Positions 34,657 through 42,680 of a stretch of 64,000 nt of DNA are shown in pieces; positions within the stretch are counted from its first letter, which is position 1; every line of letters begins with the position of its first letter. Under the pieces are notes generated by a model, which ran no database searches, had not been told where the DNA came from, and saw only the letters and a program-made list of their open reading frames with translations. A program made the translations under genes and the position numbers. This DNA is from Actinacidiphila alni (GTDB lineage Bacteria; Actinomycetota; Actinomycetes; Streptomycetales; Streptomycetaceae), in the NCBI RefSeq assembly GCF_900112845.1, contig NZ_FONG01000020.1, forward strand, positions 89,432 to 153,431, written 5' to 3'.

Positions 34657-35271
34657 TCAGCTCGCCGGGTAGGGGGCCGCGCGCAGCAGGCGGGCGAGGT
34701 GGGCGGTGTTGGCCGCCAGCGTCGCTGTGGTGGACTGCGTCGTCTCCGGGGTCTTGTCCAGGTCCTGGTAGTCGGTGCCCTGCATGGCCTCGCCGACCCA
34801 GTACGTCACGGCGTTCGGTGCGAGCGAGAAGCCGACGTCGTTCAGGCCCTGGAAGAGGTCGGAGCTGACTTTGTGGGCGCCGTCCTCGTTGCCGACCACG
34901 CACACCGCCGCGGCCTTGCCGTAGGTGAGCATCCGGCCCTGGTCGTCGGTCTCGGAGAGTTCGCCGTCGAGCCGTTCCAGCACGCGCTGGGCGATGCTGG
35001 AGGGGTGGCCCAGCCAGATCGGTGTGGACAGGACGAGGATGTCCGCGCCCAGGATCTTCTCCCGGATGGCCGGCCAGGCGTCGCCCTCCCCCATGTCCAC
35101 GGCGACGCCGGGCCGCACGTCGTGGTCGGCGATGCGGATCACCTCGCTGGTGACGCCGTGTTTCCCGAGCGCGTAGAGCGTCTGCTCCGCGAGTAGCTGG
35201 GAGCTGGACTCGGCCGGCGACGGATTGAGCGTACAAACCAGGGCAATGGCGCGTAGAGGTGTTGATTCCAT
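34657..35271 (-). CDS. Flavodoxin-like NAD(P)H-dependent FMN oxidoreductase
   Basis: This 204-residue flavodoxin-fold protein has an N-terminal RAIALVCTLNPSPAESSSQ phosphate loop, the ILVLSTPIWLGHPSSIAQRV FMN-contact region, and KAAAVCVVGNEDGAHKV. It belongs to the NADPH-dependent FMN reductase/quinone reductase-like group and may reduce quinones or flavins under stress. There is no strong ribosome site before ATG 35271, and a SigB-like -10 box ends ten bases upstream, so the transcript may be nearly leaderless. It is first in a unit with fdhA. Confidence 0.85.
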   Translation of the reverse strand: MESTPLRAIALVCTLNPSPAESSSQLLAEQTLYALGKHGVTSEVIRIADHDVRPGVAVDMGEGDAWPAIREKILGADILVLSTPIWLGHPSSIAQRVLERLDGELSETDDQGRMLTYGKAAAVCVVGNEDGAHKVSSDLFQGLNDVGFSLAPNAVTYWVGEAMQGTDYQDLDKTPETTQSTTATLAANTAHLARLLRAAPYPAS

Positions 35272-35281
35272 AGCTCTGCGG

Positions 35282-35305
35282 GTACCCGCGTGGCGCGGAT
35301 GACAC
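35282..35305 (-). promoter_or_regulatory. SigB-like promoter of the reductase-fdhA unit
   Basis: On the minus strand GTGT (35305-35302), 14 bases, then GGGTAC (35287-35282) match the streptomycete SigB consensus GNNT-N14-16-GGGTAC/T. The predicted start of transcription is only a few bases from ATG 35271. Confidence 0.45.
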
Positions 35306-35383
35306 CTGTGACGCCGGGTGAATGCGGGACCCGGCGTCCGGTGCGGTGCCCGGTCCGGGGGCGCCGGGACGCGGGGCGGGCCG

Positions 35384-36736
35384 TTACGCCGCGCGCCGCG
35401 CCCGGCCGGTGCGCAGTCGCTGGGCGACCAGCGCGAGGGCGCCGAAGGCGATGACCGCGGAGCTGTAGACCACGGCGGTGCGGTGCAGGCCGACGTCGGT
35501 GGTGGCGAATCCGGCGATCACGGCGGGGATGCTGAAGGCGAGGTAGGAGATCACGAAGGCGACGGCGAAGAGTTCGCCGCGTTCGGCGGGCTCGGCGATC
35601 CGGGCCAGGGTGCCGAAGCTGGCCAGGCCCGCGGCGCCGAAGCCGACACCGGCCACGGCGGTGCCGAGGGCGGCCGTGGTGACCGAATCCTCCTGGACGC
35701 CGGTGAGGCCGATGGCGGTGCCGAGGACGAGCAGGGCCGCGCCGAGGGCGAGGGTCCGCTCGGTGGGCCAGCCGCGCAGCGCGAAGGCGGTGACCGAGGC
35801 GGGCACGCACAGCAACGTGACGACGAGGCCGCCGATCACGTGGCTGGACAGGCCGAACAGGCCGACCGCGACCGACGGGCCGAGCGCCAGGTAGAGGCCG
35901 CCGAGCGCCCAGCTCGCCACGAGGATCGGGACGAGGGCGATCAGATCGGCGCGCAGCCGGGGCGCGACGCCGAGCCGGGGCTGCAGCGAACGGGCGGCGC
36001 CGGGCCGTCCCCGCACGGTCTCGGGCAGCGCGGCGACGAGGATGCCGGCGAGCACGAGGCCGCCGAGCAGCAGCCAGTACACCAGGCGCGTCGGGTGCGG
36101 GCCGTACTGCACGAGGAAGCCGCAGCCGAGGGCGCCGAGCCCCAGGCCGAAGGTCGGGGCCGCGCCGGTGATGACGCCCGCGCGGTGCGGTGCGTGCGGC
36201 GGATTGAGGTCCACCAGGGTCGCGCCGAGCGTCGTCATGGCGGCGCCGGTCGCGACACCCTGCACGAAGCGGGCCAGCAGCAGCACCGAGACATTGCCCG
36301 CGGCGATGAACAGCACCATCGCCACCGCTTCGAGCGCGATCGCCGCGAGCAGCACGGGGCGGCGGCCGATGTGGTCGGACAGGGCGCCGAGTACGAGCAG
36401 CGCGCCGATCATGCCGACGACGTACACCGCGAAGACGGTGGTCAGCATGGACGCGGAGAAGCTCCATTCGTGCTGGTAGACGACGTAGAGCGGGGACGGC
36501 GCGCTGGACGCCGCCATGAACAGGACGAAGATGGCCGCGATCGCGCCGAAGGCGACGGAGCGGCTGAGGCGCCCACGGGCGGGCACGTCGCCGTGGTCGA
36601 CGGGCGCGGCAGGGGACGTGGCGGGGCCGGGGGACGGGGTGGAGCGGGGGGACGGGGCGTCCGGGGTCGCGGTGTCCGTGGACACGGCACCCGGGGACGC
36701 GGTGCTCTTGCCTTGGGGCGTCGGCGCGCCGGTCAT
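35384..36736 (-). CDS. MFS drug-type exporter
   Basis: This 450-residue major facilitator has twelve predicted helices and a 50-residue Pro/Ser/Thr-rich N-terminal tail. The first-helix pair contains MAASSAPSPLYVVYQHEW and the cytoplasmic loop signature LGALSDHIGRRPVLLAA (motif A). LLARFVQGVATGAAMTTLG is a motif B/C-like helix. It resembles proton-coupled multidrug exporters. GGAG lies six bases before ATG 36736. It is divergent from a TetR gene over an 86-base region with a 27-bp palindrome, so derepression by a toxic ligand is likely. A close paralogue lies at 48041. Confidence 0.87.
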   Translation of the reverse strand: MTGAPTPQGKSTASPGAVSTDTATPDAPSPRSTPSPGPATSPAAPVDHGDVPARGRLSRSVAFGAIAAIFVLFMAASSAPSPLYVVYQHEWSFSASMLTTVFAVYVVGMIGALLVLGALSDHIGRRPVLLAAIALEAVAMVLFIAAGNVSVLLLARFVQGVATGAAMTTLGATLVDLNPPHAPHRAGVITGAAPTFGLGLGALGCGFLVQYGPHPTRLVYWLLLGGLVLAGILVAALPETVRGRPGAARSLQPRLGVAPRLRADLIALVPILVASWALGGLYLALGPSVAVGLFGLSSHVIGGLVVTLLCVPASVTAFALRGWPTERTLALGAALLVLGTAIGLTGVQEDSVTTAALGTAVAGVGFGAAGLASFGTLARIAEPAERGELFAVAFVISYLAFSIPAVIAGFATTDVGLHRTAVVYSSAVIAFGALALVAQRLRTGRARRAA

Positions 36737-36772
36737 TCGCTTCTCCGATTCACAGAGGTTCGCAGTGATCTT

Positions 36773-36799
36773 TGCGTTAGTGACGTTCATGCTAACGCA
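36773..36799. promoter_or_regulatory. 27-bp palindromic operator between MFS and TetR genes
   Basis: TGCGTTAG (36773-36780) and CTAACGCA (36792-36799) are perfect 8-bp arms with an 11-base spacer, midway between the divergent MFS and TetR starts. Position and form fit a TetR dimer operator that represses both genes. Confidence 0.7.
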
Positions 36800-36822
36800 G
36801 CGATGAGTGCGATAATTTCCGC

Positions 36823-37377
36823 ATGACCGAAGCTGTCCAGACCCGTCCCGGCGGCCGTTCCGCTCGCGTACGCGCCGCCGTGCACCGCGCCGTCGGCGAT
36901 CTGCTCGCCACCGAGTCGCCCGAGGCGCTCACCATTCCCGCCGTCGCCGCGCGCGCAGGGGTGCACCCGACCACGGTGTACCGGCGCTGGGGCTCGGTCG
37001 CGCAACTGCTGGCCGACGTCGCGACCAGCCGCTTCAGTGGCGACATCGTCGTACCGGACTCCGGCACCCTCGCGGGCGACCTGGAGCGCTGGATGAGCGA
37101 CGTCGCCACCGACCTCACCGACCCCGACGTCCTCGCCCTCATGCGCGCGACGATCGGCTCGGGCCCCGAGGGCGGCTGCGCCTGCACCGTTGACCGCCAC
37201 GACCAGCTCCGCGCGATCATCGACCGCGAAAGGGCCCGCGGCGGAAAGGTCCCCGACCTGGAGCGCGCCATCGACACACTGCTCGGCCCGCTCTACTACC
37301 GCGCGATCTTCAGCGACCAACCGGCGTCGAGCGCATGGGCCCGCGGCCTGGTGGCGACGCTGCTGGCGACCATGTGA
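36823..37377 (+). CDS. TetR family repressor
   Basis: This 184-residue regulator has an N-terminal helix-turn-helix (about residues 15-62), with TIPAVAARAGVHPTTVYRRW as the recognition region, and a C-terminal ligand domain including CACTVDRHDQLRAIIDRERA and LGPLYYRAIFSDQP. The ATG at 36823 follows the palindrome by 23 bases. By position it most likely represses the divergent MFS exporter and itself. The inducer is unknown. It ends convergent with an SDR gene. Confidence 0.9.
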   Translation: MTEAVQTRPGGRSARVRAAVHRAVGDLLATESPEALTIPAVAARAGVHPTTVYRRWGSVAQLLADVATSRFSGDIVVPDSGTLAGDLERWMSDVATDLTDPDVLALMRATIGSGPEGGCACTVDRHDQLRAIIDRERARGGKVPDLERAIDTLLGPLYYRAIFSDQPASSAWARGLVATLLATM

Positions 37378-37381
37378 GGCC

Positions 37382-37396
37382 CGCGGGGCGCCCGCG
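37382..37396. terminator. Hairpin between convergent TetR and SDR genes
   Basis: CGCGGG-GCG-CCCGCG is a perfect 6-bp stem with a 3-base loop placed in the 21-base gap between convergent stop codons. It could serve both directions. Confidence 0.55.
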
Positions 37397-37398
37397 TC

Positions 37399-38409
37399 CT
37401 ACAGCTGGTTGAAGCGGGCCGCGGCGCGGTCGTTGAGCGCGCTCCCCCAGCCGCGCAGGCGGCCGACGACGCCACCGGTATGCACCCGTACGTCATGGCC
37501 GGGCGTCACGCCGCCCGCACCGCCGTCCCCTCCGGGCAGCAGGCGGGCGGCCAGGCCGGAGAGCCGGGTCGTGGTCACCGGGGCGATACCGTGCAGCGCG
37601 TCGGCGGCCTTCCCGGCCGGTGTCAGCACCACCCGGGGACGGCGCCGCCGCAGCGCGCCGACGATCCGGGACGCGGCCCGTTCCGCGTCCATGGACAGCA
37701 GCGGGGTGCCCGCGAGCGCCGAGAACCAGGCGAATTCCGCGGCCCGGTCGCCGCCGAATTCGGCGTGCAGATGTGATCCGGTCCGCATGAGGCCGGGGTG
37801 CACGGCGGTGACCGTCACGCCGTGCGCCGCCTCCTCCGCGTGCAGTCCCTCGGCGAGCGCGGCGACCGCGTATTTGGCGCACGAGTACGGCAGCAGGTGC
37901 GGGACGGCGAGCAGGCCGCCGATCGAGCCGATCAGCGCGAGCCGCCCGCCCGCCGGGCTCCGGCGCAGATACGGCAGGGCGGCGAGCGAGGTCAGCAGCG
38001 CGCCGTCGAAGATGGTCCGCATCGCGTCCTCGTACTCCTCGGCGCCGATCGCGGCGGTCGGCGCGACCTGGATGACGCCGGCATTGGCCACGACGATGTC
38101 GACGCTGCCGTGGGTCCGGGCGACGGAGGAGATCAGTGCCTCCACCTGGTCGCCCTCGCGGACGTCGCAGACGGCGGTGTGCACGGTGTCGCCGTCCCCG
38201 CCGCGCGCACGGAGGAAGGTCTCGGCCCGCGCCAGTTCGCCGGCGTCACGCGCCGCCAGGGTGACCTCGCAACCCTGCCTGAGCAGCTCGGCGCCGATGA
38301 GCAGGCCGAGGCCGCGCGATCCTCCGGTCACCACCGCCGACAGTCCGGCGACGGATTCGGCGGCGAAGGGCGTGCGGCGCCGTACGGGGGTCGTGGAAGG
38401 GTTCGGCAT
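37399..38409 (-). CDS. Short-chain dehydrogenase/reductase
   Basis: This 336-residue SDR has the cofactor motif AVVTGGSRGLGLLIGAELL, VCDVREGDQV, the IVVANAGVIQVAP strand, catalytic Ser in ALIGSIGGLLAVP and the YSCAKYA dyad (Tyr and Lys). The extra C-terminal 80 residues (from DAERAASRIVGALRRRRPRV) match long SDRs that carry a membrane-proximal tail. The substrate is unknown. GGAGG lies eight bases before ATG 38409. It lies downstream of the GlxA-type regulator with one small frame between. Confidence 0.87.
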   Translation of the reverse strand: MPNPSTTPVRRRTPFAAESVAGLSAVVTGGSRGLGLLIGAELLRQGCEVTLAARDAGELARAETFLRARGGDGDTVHTAVCDVREGDQVEALISSVARTHGSVDIVVANAGVIQVAPTAAIGAEEYEDAMRTIFDGALLTSLAALPYLRRSPAGGRLALIGSIGGLLAVPHLLPYSCAKYAVAALAEGLHAEEAAHGVTVTAVHPGLMRTGSHLHAEFGGDRAAEFAWFSALAGTPLLSMDAERAASRIVGALRRRRPRVVLTPAGKAADALHGIAPVTTTRLSGLAARLLPGGDGGAGGVTPGHDVRVHTGGVVGRLRGWGSALNDRAAARFNQL

Positions 38410-38464
38410 GGGGCTTCCTCCGCTTCGGGTCCGGGGCGCACCGGTGCGACGCGTCGGGGCGGTG

Positions 38465-38635
38465 TCAGTCGGTGGGTTCGTCGCGGCGGTCGGAGCCGTT
38501 CTCCCCCGCCGTCCGCGCCCGGTCGCTTTCGCGGGAGCGCTTGTCCCCGGACGGGACACGCGCGCCGGGCAGGTCGGGGACCTCCACGACGGGCGGCAGG
38601 TCGGGCGTCCGGTGCGTATGTATGCCTGGGGTCAT
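38465..38635 (-). CDS. Possible 56-residue hydrophilic protein
   Basis: Between the GlxA-type regulator and the SDR, the minus strand has ATG 38635 to TGA 38465 encoding 56 residues, starting MTPGIHTHRTPDLPPVVEVP and ending in an Arg/Glu/Asp-rich tail. Codons are GC-rich at position three, as in real genes here. I recognise no family, and no strong ribosome site precedes it. It may be a real small gene co-transcribed with the SDR, or a chance frame. Confidence 0.35.
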   Translation of the reverse strand: MTPGIHTHRTPDLPPVVEVPDLPGARVPSGDKRSRESDRARTAGENGSDRRDEPTD

Positions 38636-38711
38636 GTCACGGCGGGTACCCCGCTCGCGGCGGACGTCACGGGCATTCCGGCAGGAATCGCGGCGGACGG
38701 CGGGATCGACG

Positions 38712-39710
38712 TCACAGGGGCAGCGGCGCCCTGAAGCGGCGTCGGTACTCCGTCGGCGTCGTGTTCAGCCGGCGGTGGAAGGCCCGTACGAGCGTGTCCG
38801 TGGTGCCGAAGCCGCAAGCCGTCGCGATGCGTTCCAGGGTGGCGTCGGAGGATTCGAGTTCGTGCCGGGCCTTCTCGACGCGGATCGACTCGATGTAGGC
38901 GCGCGGGGTCATGCCCAGCTCGGTCGTGAACAGCCGGGTCAGGTGCCGGTCGCTGACGTGCGCGTACGCGGCGAGGTCGGCGACGGTCAGCGGGCGGTCG
39001 ATGTGCCGCAGCACGTGGTGGCGCAGATCCTCCATCCGGCGGCTGGTGGACACCTGCTCCAGGGGGACGCTGAACTGGCTCTGCCCGCCGGGGCGTTTGA
39101 GGTACATCACCAACTGCCGCGCGACGCGCAGCGCCACGGCCTCGCCGAGGTCGTCGGCGATCAGGGCGAGGGACAGGTCGAGGCAGGCGCTGATACCGGC
39201 GCCGGTCCACACCCGGCCGTCCCGGATGAAGACGGGATCGGCGTCGACCGTCACCTCGGGGTGCTCCACGGTCAGTTGCCGCGCGGTCGACCAGTGCGTG
39301 GTGGCCCGTTTGCCGTCCAGCAGTCCGGCGGCGGCCAGCAGATGGGCGCCGACGCACACGGAGGCGATCCGGTGCGTGCGGCCGGCGAGCGTGCGCACCC
39401 ATGCGACCAGTTCGGGGTCGACGAGGGCCCGTACCCGCCGCTCGTCGTCGATCTCGACGGCGCCGGGCACGACGAGGGTGTCGATACCGCGCTCGGCGAC
39501 CGACTCGAAGGTGGTGTCCGGCAGGATGCGCACCCCTGCGCCGGTGGTGACCGGGTCGAGGGACGCGGCAGCGAGCACCACCCGGTAGTCGGCGGCCCCG
39601 GGGCGCTCGCGCCGGGCCAGGGCGAAGACCTCGGGCGGCCCGGTGACGTCGAGCAGGTCCACGCCGTCGAAGAGCATGATCACGACGCGGCGCGGCGCGG
39701 TGTCCTGCAC
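38712..39710 (-). CDS. GlxA family regulator (DJ-1/PfpI + AraC)
   Basis: This 332-residue protein has an N-terminal DJ-1/PfpI-like domain (about 8-190) with VVIMLFDGVDLLDVTGPPEV and the nucleophile-elbow-like IASVCVGAHLLAAAGLLDGK. The C-terminal AraC tandem HTH (about 225-328) includes VADLAAYAHVSDRHLTRLF and LERIATACGFGTTDTLVRAF. Such regulators usually control a divergent amidase or isochorismatase. GTG 39710 has GGGAGGGACC just upstream. The divergent neighbour at 39903 is an isochorismatase-family hydrolase, fitting that pattern. Confidence 0.9.
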   Translation of the reverse strand: MQDTAPRRVVIMLFDGVDLLDVTGPPEVFALARRERPGAADYRVVLAAASLDPVTTGAGVRILPDTTFESVAERGIDTLVVPGAVEIDDERRVRALVDPELVAWVRTLAGRTHRIASVCVGAHLLAAAGLLDGKRATTHWSTARQLTVEHPEVTVDADPVFIRDGRVWTGAGISACLDLSLALIADDLGEAVALRVARQLVMYLKRPGGQSQFSVPLEQVSTSRRMEDLRHHVLRHIDRPLTVADLAAYAHVSDRHLTRLFTTELGMTPRAYIESIRVEKARHELESSDATLERIATACGFGTTDTLVRAFHRRLNTTPTEYRRRFRAPLPL

Positions 39711-39786
39711 GGTCCCTCCCGAGGCCGGAACGGCAGGGCTGCCGGTCCGTGCGGTCTGTCTGATCTCTTGCCGGCCGCCTTGCCGG

Positions 39787-39823
39787 ATGTCGGTATCTGC
39801 ATGTTAGCTGTCATTGCCGACAT
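39787..39823. promoter_or_regulatory. Inverted repeat between divergent GlxA and isochorismatase genes
   Basis: ATGTCGG (39787-39793) and CCGACAT (39817-39823) are perfect 7-bp arms separated by 23 bases, in the region shared by both promoters. It may be the GlxA-type regulator's operator. Confidence 0.4.
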
Positions 39824-39902
39824 CACAGCGCGCCGCCTAGCGTTGCAAGCGACCGGGCACACGAGGCTCCGGTCCGCTCCGACAAGCAAAGGCGGTAGAC
39901 GC

Positions 39903-40487
39903 ATGTCCAGGACGACGCTGCGCGAACTCAACGGATTCGACCAGACGCCGGCGAGGCTGGCCGACGCGACGCTGATCATGGTCGACTTCCAGAACACGTA
40001 CACGCGGGGCGTGATGGAGCTGGACGGCTGGCGCGCGTCGCTGGACGCGGCCGCCGATCTGCTGGCCCGGGCCCGCGCGGCCGGTACGAAGGTGGTGCAC
40101 GTCATCAATGACGGCGGCGAGGGGACCCCGTACGACATCAGCGCCGAGATCGGCCGCATCCACCAGGACCTCACACCGGTCGAGGGCGAGCCCGTCGTGG
40201 TCAAGCGGGTCCCTGACTCCTTCGTCGGCACCGACCTCGGCACCCATGTGCCGGAAGGGCAGGACGTGATCGTGGCGGGCTGGATGACGCACATGTGCGT
40301 CGCCTTCACCGCGCAGGGCGCTTTCCTGCGCGGCAACCGCCCCACCGTCGCCGCGGACACCACCGCGACGCGCTCGCTCCCGGTGGCCGGCGCCGACGTG
40401 CCCGCCGAGCAGGTACACCGCGGGGCGCTGGCGACGATCGCCGACCTGTACGGGGTGGTCGTCACGTCGGCCAAGGAGATCGTCTGA
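39903..40487 (+). CDS. Isochorismatase family cysteine hydrolase
   Basis: This 194-residue hydrolase has the catalytic triad D28 (TLIMVDFQNTY), K101 (VVVKRVPDSF) and C132 (GWMTHMCVAF), with the cis-peptide before the Cys. Family members hydrolyse isochorismate, nicotinamide, ureidoacrylate or related amides. The lack of a carrier domain argues against siderophore isochorismatase, and pairing with a GlxA regulator suggests an amide or nicotinamide-like substrate. Start ATG 39903, with AAAGGCGG upstream. It is convergent with the F420-dependent gene. Confidence 0.88.
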   Translation: MSRTTLRELNGFDQTPARLADATLIMVDFQNTYTRGVMELDGWRASLDAAADLLARARAAGTKVVHVINDGGEGTPYDISAEIGRIHQDLTPVEGEPVVVKRVPDSFVGTDLGTHVPEGQDVIVAGWMTHMCVAFTAQGAFLRGNRPTVAADTTATRSLPVAGADVPAEQVHRGALATIADLYGVVVTSAKEIV

Positions 40488-40532
40488 CCCGTAGCGCGAT
40501 CGTCCGCGCCCCGGTCCTGACGCCGACCGCCG

Positions 40533-41495
40533 TTACCGCCCGCCGGCGAGCCGGGGCAGCACCTCGGAGCGGTAGAAGCCGAAGAACTGCTCCTGGTCGG
40601 GGCCGATCTGATTGACGTACACCTCGTCGAAACCGGCCCGCGCGTACGCGGTGACGGCTCCGACGTGCGCGTCCACGTCGTCGCCGCAGACGACCGCGTC
40701 GGCGATCGCCTCCTCGGTGACCAGGGTGCTCGCCTGCTCGAAGTGCTCGGGCGTGGGCAGGATCTGGGCCAGTTCGCCGGGGAGTTGCTCATTGGGCCAC
40801 AGCCGGTGCACAGTCTTGACGGCGCGCTGCCGGTCGGTGTCCCAGCAGACCTTGAGGCCGCCGACGACGGGCTTGCCCGTGCCTCCGCCGTCGCGGAAGG
40901 CCCGTACCAGGTCGGCGTCGGGCTGCATGGTGACGAAGCCGTCGCCGATCCGGCCGGCCAATTCGGCGGCCTTCGGCCCGAAGCCGGAGACGTAGAGCGG
41001 CACCGGCTCGGCGGGGAGGGTGTAGAGCCGGGCGTTCTCCACCGTGTAGTGCGGGCCCCGGTGGGTGATCTGCCGGCCGGTGAACAGCTTCCGCATCACC
41101 TCGACGGCCTCCTCCAGCATCTCCAGGCGCTGGTCGGCGGCGGGCCACGGGTCGCCGAGGACGTGTTCGTTGAGCGCCTCTCCGCTGCCGATACCGAAGC
41201 GGAATCCGCCGTTGGTCAGGACGGCGGCGGTCGCGGCGGCCTGCGCGTTGACCGCCGGGTGGATCCGCACGGTCGGGCAGGTCACCAGGGTGGTCACCGG
41301 CAGCGACGTCACCTGCGAGAGGGCGCCGATCATCGACCAGACGAAGGAACTCTCGCCCTGTTCGTCGTTCCACGGGTGGAAGTGGTCGGAGATCGCGAGC
41401 CCCTGGAAGCCGGCCGCCTCCGCCCTGCGGGCCTGGTCGAGCAGTTCCGGCGGGCTGAATTCCTCCGAGGAGAGGAAGTATCCGTAGCGGGTCAT
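40533..41495 (-). CDS. F420-dependent oxidoreductase, TIGR03557-like (LLM class)
   Basis: This 320-residue TIM-barrel protein of the luciferase-like F420 family starts MTRYGYFLSSEEFSPPELL. It shows GFQGLAISDHFHPW (the F420-site His-Asp region), FRFGIGSGEALNEHVLG, PVPLYVSGFGPKAAELAG and IGDGFVTMQPDADL. It is close to F420-dependent glucose-6-phosphate-dehydrogenase-like enzymes; the GEALNEH motif is typical of the TIGR03557 group. The reaction is a hydride transfer to or from F420; the substrate is unknown. Confidence 0.88.
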   Translation of the reverse strand: MTRYGYFLSSEEFSPPELLDQARRAEAAGFQGLAISDHFHPWNDEQGESSFVWSMIGALSQVTSLPVTTLVTCPTVRIHPAVNAQAAATAAVLTNGGFRFGIGSGEALNEHVLGDPWPAADQRLEMLEEAVEVMRKLFTGRQITHRGPHYTVENARLYTLPAEPVPLYVSGFGPKAAELAGRIGDGFVTMQPDADLVRAFRDGGGTGKPVVGGLKVCWDTDRQRAVKTVHRLWPNEQLPGELAQILPTPEHFEQASTLVTEEAIADAVVCGDDVDAHVGAVTAYARAGFDEVYVNQIGPDQEQFFGFYRSEVLPRLAGGR

Positions 41496-41538
41496 GGGGT
41501 CCTCCGTGATCTGGGGTGATTCGCCCGGCCGGTCCCGA

Positions 41539-41648
41539 CCGGGCGGTGCGTCACGTCAGCCGAGGCGGGGCGGTCCGGCCGGGGCGGTCGCGGCCGGGCG
41601 GTGCGTCACGTCGGTCGTGCGCCACGTCAGTCGCGGCCGGGCGGTGCG
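41539..41648. repeat. Imperfect repeats overlapping the end of the HAD gene
   Basis: A 19-bp unit CCGGGCGGTGCGTCACGTC occurs at 41539-41557 and 41594-41612 (period 55). A truncated 12-bp copy sits at 41637-41648, within the last codons of the HAD gene. This looks like local duplication that extended from the HAD gene's 3-prime end. Confidence 0.7.
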
Positions 41649-42322
41649 GCCAGGGCGCTCCCGTCCAGGCGGTCCAGCAGCTCGGCCGGGGATTCGTAGA
41701 CGGCTTCGGCGCCCGCGTCGGTCAGTTCCTGCCGGGTCCAGCCGCCGGTGAGCACGCCGAGGCAGCGCACGCCGGCCTTGCGGGCGGCCTTCGCGTCCCA
41801 GGCCGCGTCGCCGACGAAGACGGCGCGCCCGGCCGGGACGCCCGCCTTCTCCAGCGCCTGCTGGACGAGGTCGGGGGCCGGTTTGCTGGACGAGACGTCG
41901 TCGGCGGTGGTGACGGCCGTGATCGCCGCCCCGGCGTCGAGCGCCCGGATCATCACCTCGGCCTCCGGGCCCTTGGCCGACGAGGCGAGGACGACCTTCC
42001 AGCCGTGCCCGGCGCAGGCCCGCAGCAGTTCCGAGGCACCGGGCAGCGGCGCGAGCCGCGACCAGAACTGGCCGTAGAGCGCGTCGTGCGCGGCGCTGAG
42101 GTCCGCGTCCTCGTCGTGGTCGTGGTCATCACCGAGCAGCGCGTCCAGCAGATGGTCGCTTCCCATCCCGATGCCGCGGTGGATCCGTGCCATCGTGACC
42201 TGGTGGCCGTGCTGGCGCAGCGCCTCCCACCAGCAAACGGTGTGCAGATAGACGGTGTCCATCAAAGTGCCGTCCACATCGAACAGCACCGCGCCGTCCT
42301 CCGCGGACTCCGGTTCGGTCAT
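41627..42322 (-). CDS. HAD superfamily phosphatase (beta-phosphoglucomutase-like)
   Basis: This 231-residue HAD hydrolase has the nucleophile motif VLFDVDGTLMDT, the helical cap with YLHTVCWWEALRQHGH, motif II VVLASSAKGPE, the motif III Lys in SSSKPAPDLVQQALEK, and motif IV FVGDAAWDAKAARKAG. Probably a sugar-phosphate phosphatase; the substrate is not known. A His/Asp-rich insert (DDHDHDEDAD) sits in the cap. The last residues LAAPPGRD overlap a repeat unit, so the C-terminus may have been altered. GAGG precedes ATG 42322. Confidence 0.88.
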   Translation of the reverse strand: MTEPESAEDGAVLFDVDGTLMDTVYLHTVCWWEALRQHGHQVTMARIHRGIGMGSDHLLDALLGDDHDHDEDADLSAAHDALYGQFWSRLAPLPGASELLRACAGHGWKVVLASSAKGPEAEVMIRALDAGAAITAVTTADDVSSSKPAPDLVQQALEKAGVPAGRAVFVGDAAWDAKAARKAGVRCLGVLTGGWTRQELTDAGAEAVYESPAELLDRLDGSALAAPPGRD

Positions 42323-42680
42323 GTCGCGCACCTCGTCATCGCCGGCTCCTCTCCGTACGCCTGGGCCCTCGCCGCGCCCGCCACACGGTCGCCGCGGGTG
42401 TTGCCGCAGGTGGCAGCGGGCCACGCCGGGGCGTGCCCGTTTTGTGCGGGCGTCCATGCGCCTGCCCGGATTCGGGCGTGTCACGCAGCCGAGTGATTCT
42501 CGTGCGGCAGCTGTGTCGCTGCCCGCCGTCCGGGTACTCGGTCTCGGCATGGCGGCCGGGGAGTACCCCGGCACCGCGTCACGACCGGGCGGGCAGGGGC
42601 CACCTGCCCGGGCCACGACGCGATACTGCCCCGGCGCGTCGCCATGCTCCCGCAGCGACCCGCTACCGATCGGAGATCCG
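42323..42680. other. Divergent region upstream of catalase
   Basis: These 358 bases separate the HAD and catalase genes. They hold a SigB-like promoter (42513-42537). They also hold an inverted repeat GGGTACTC (42532-42539) and GAGTACCC (42561-42568) overlapping its -10 box. No coding frame looks real. Confidence 0.6.
42513..42537 (+). promoter_or_regulatory. SigB-like promoter of the catalase gene
   Basis: GTGT (42513-42516), 15 bases, then GGGTAC (42532-42537) match the SigB consensus GNNT-N14-16-GGGTAC/T. SigB-dependent catalase genes are known in Streptomyces. The predicted transcript leader is about 135 bases to GTG 42681. Confidence 0.6.

Noticed and set aside
38646..38651. SigB -10-like GGGTAC before the 56-residue frame
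   Set aside because: The -35 does not match in the required window.
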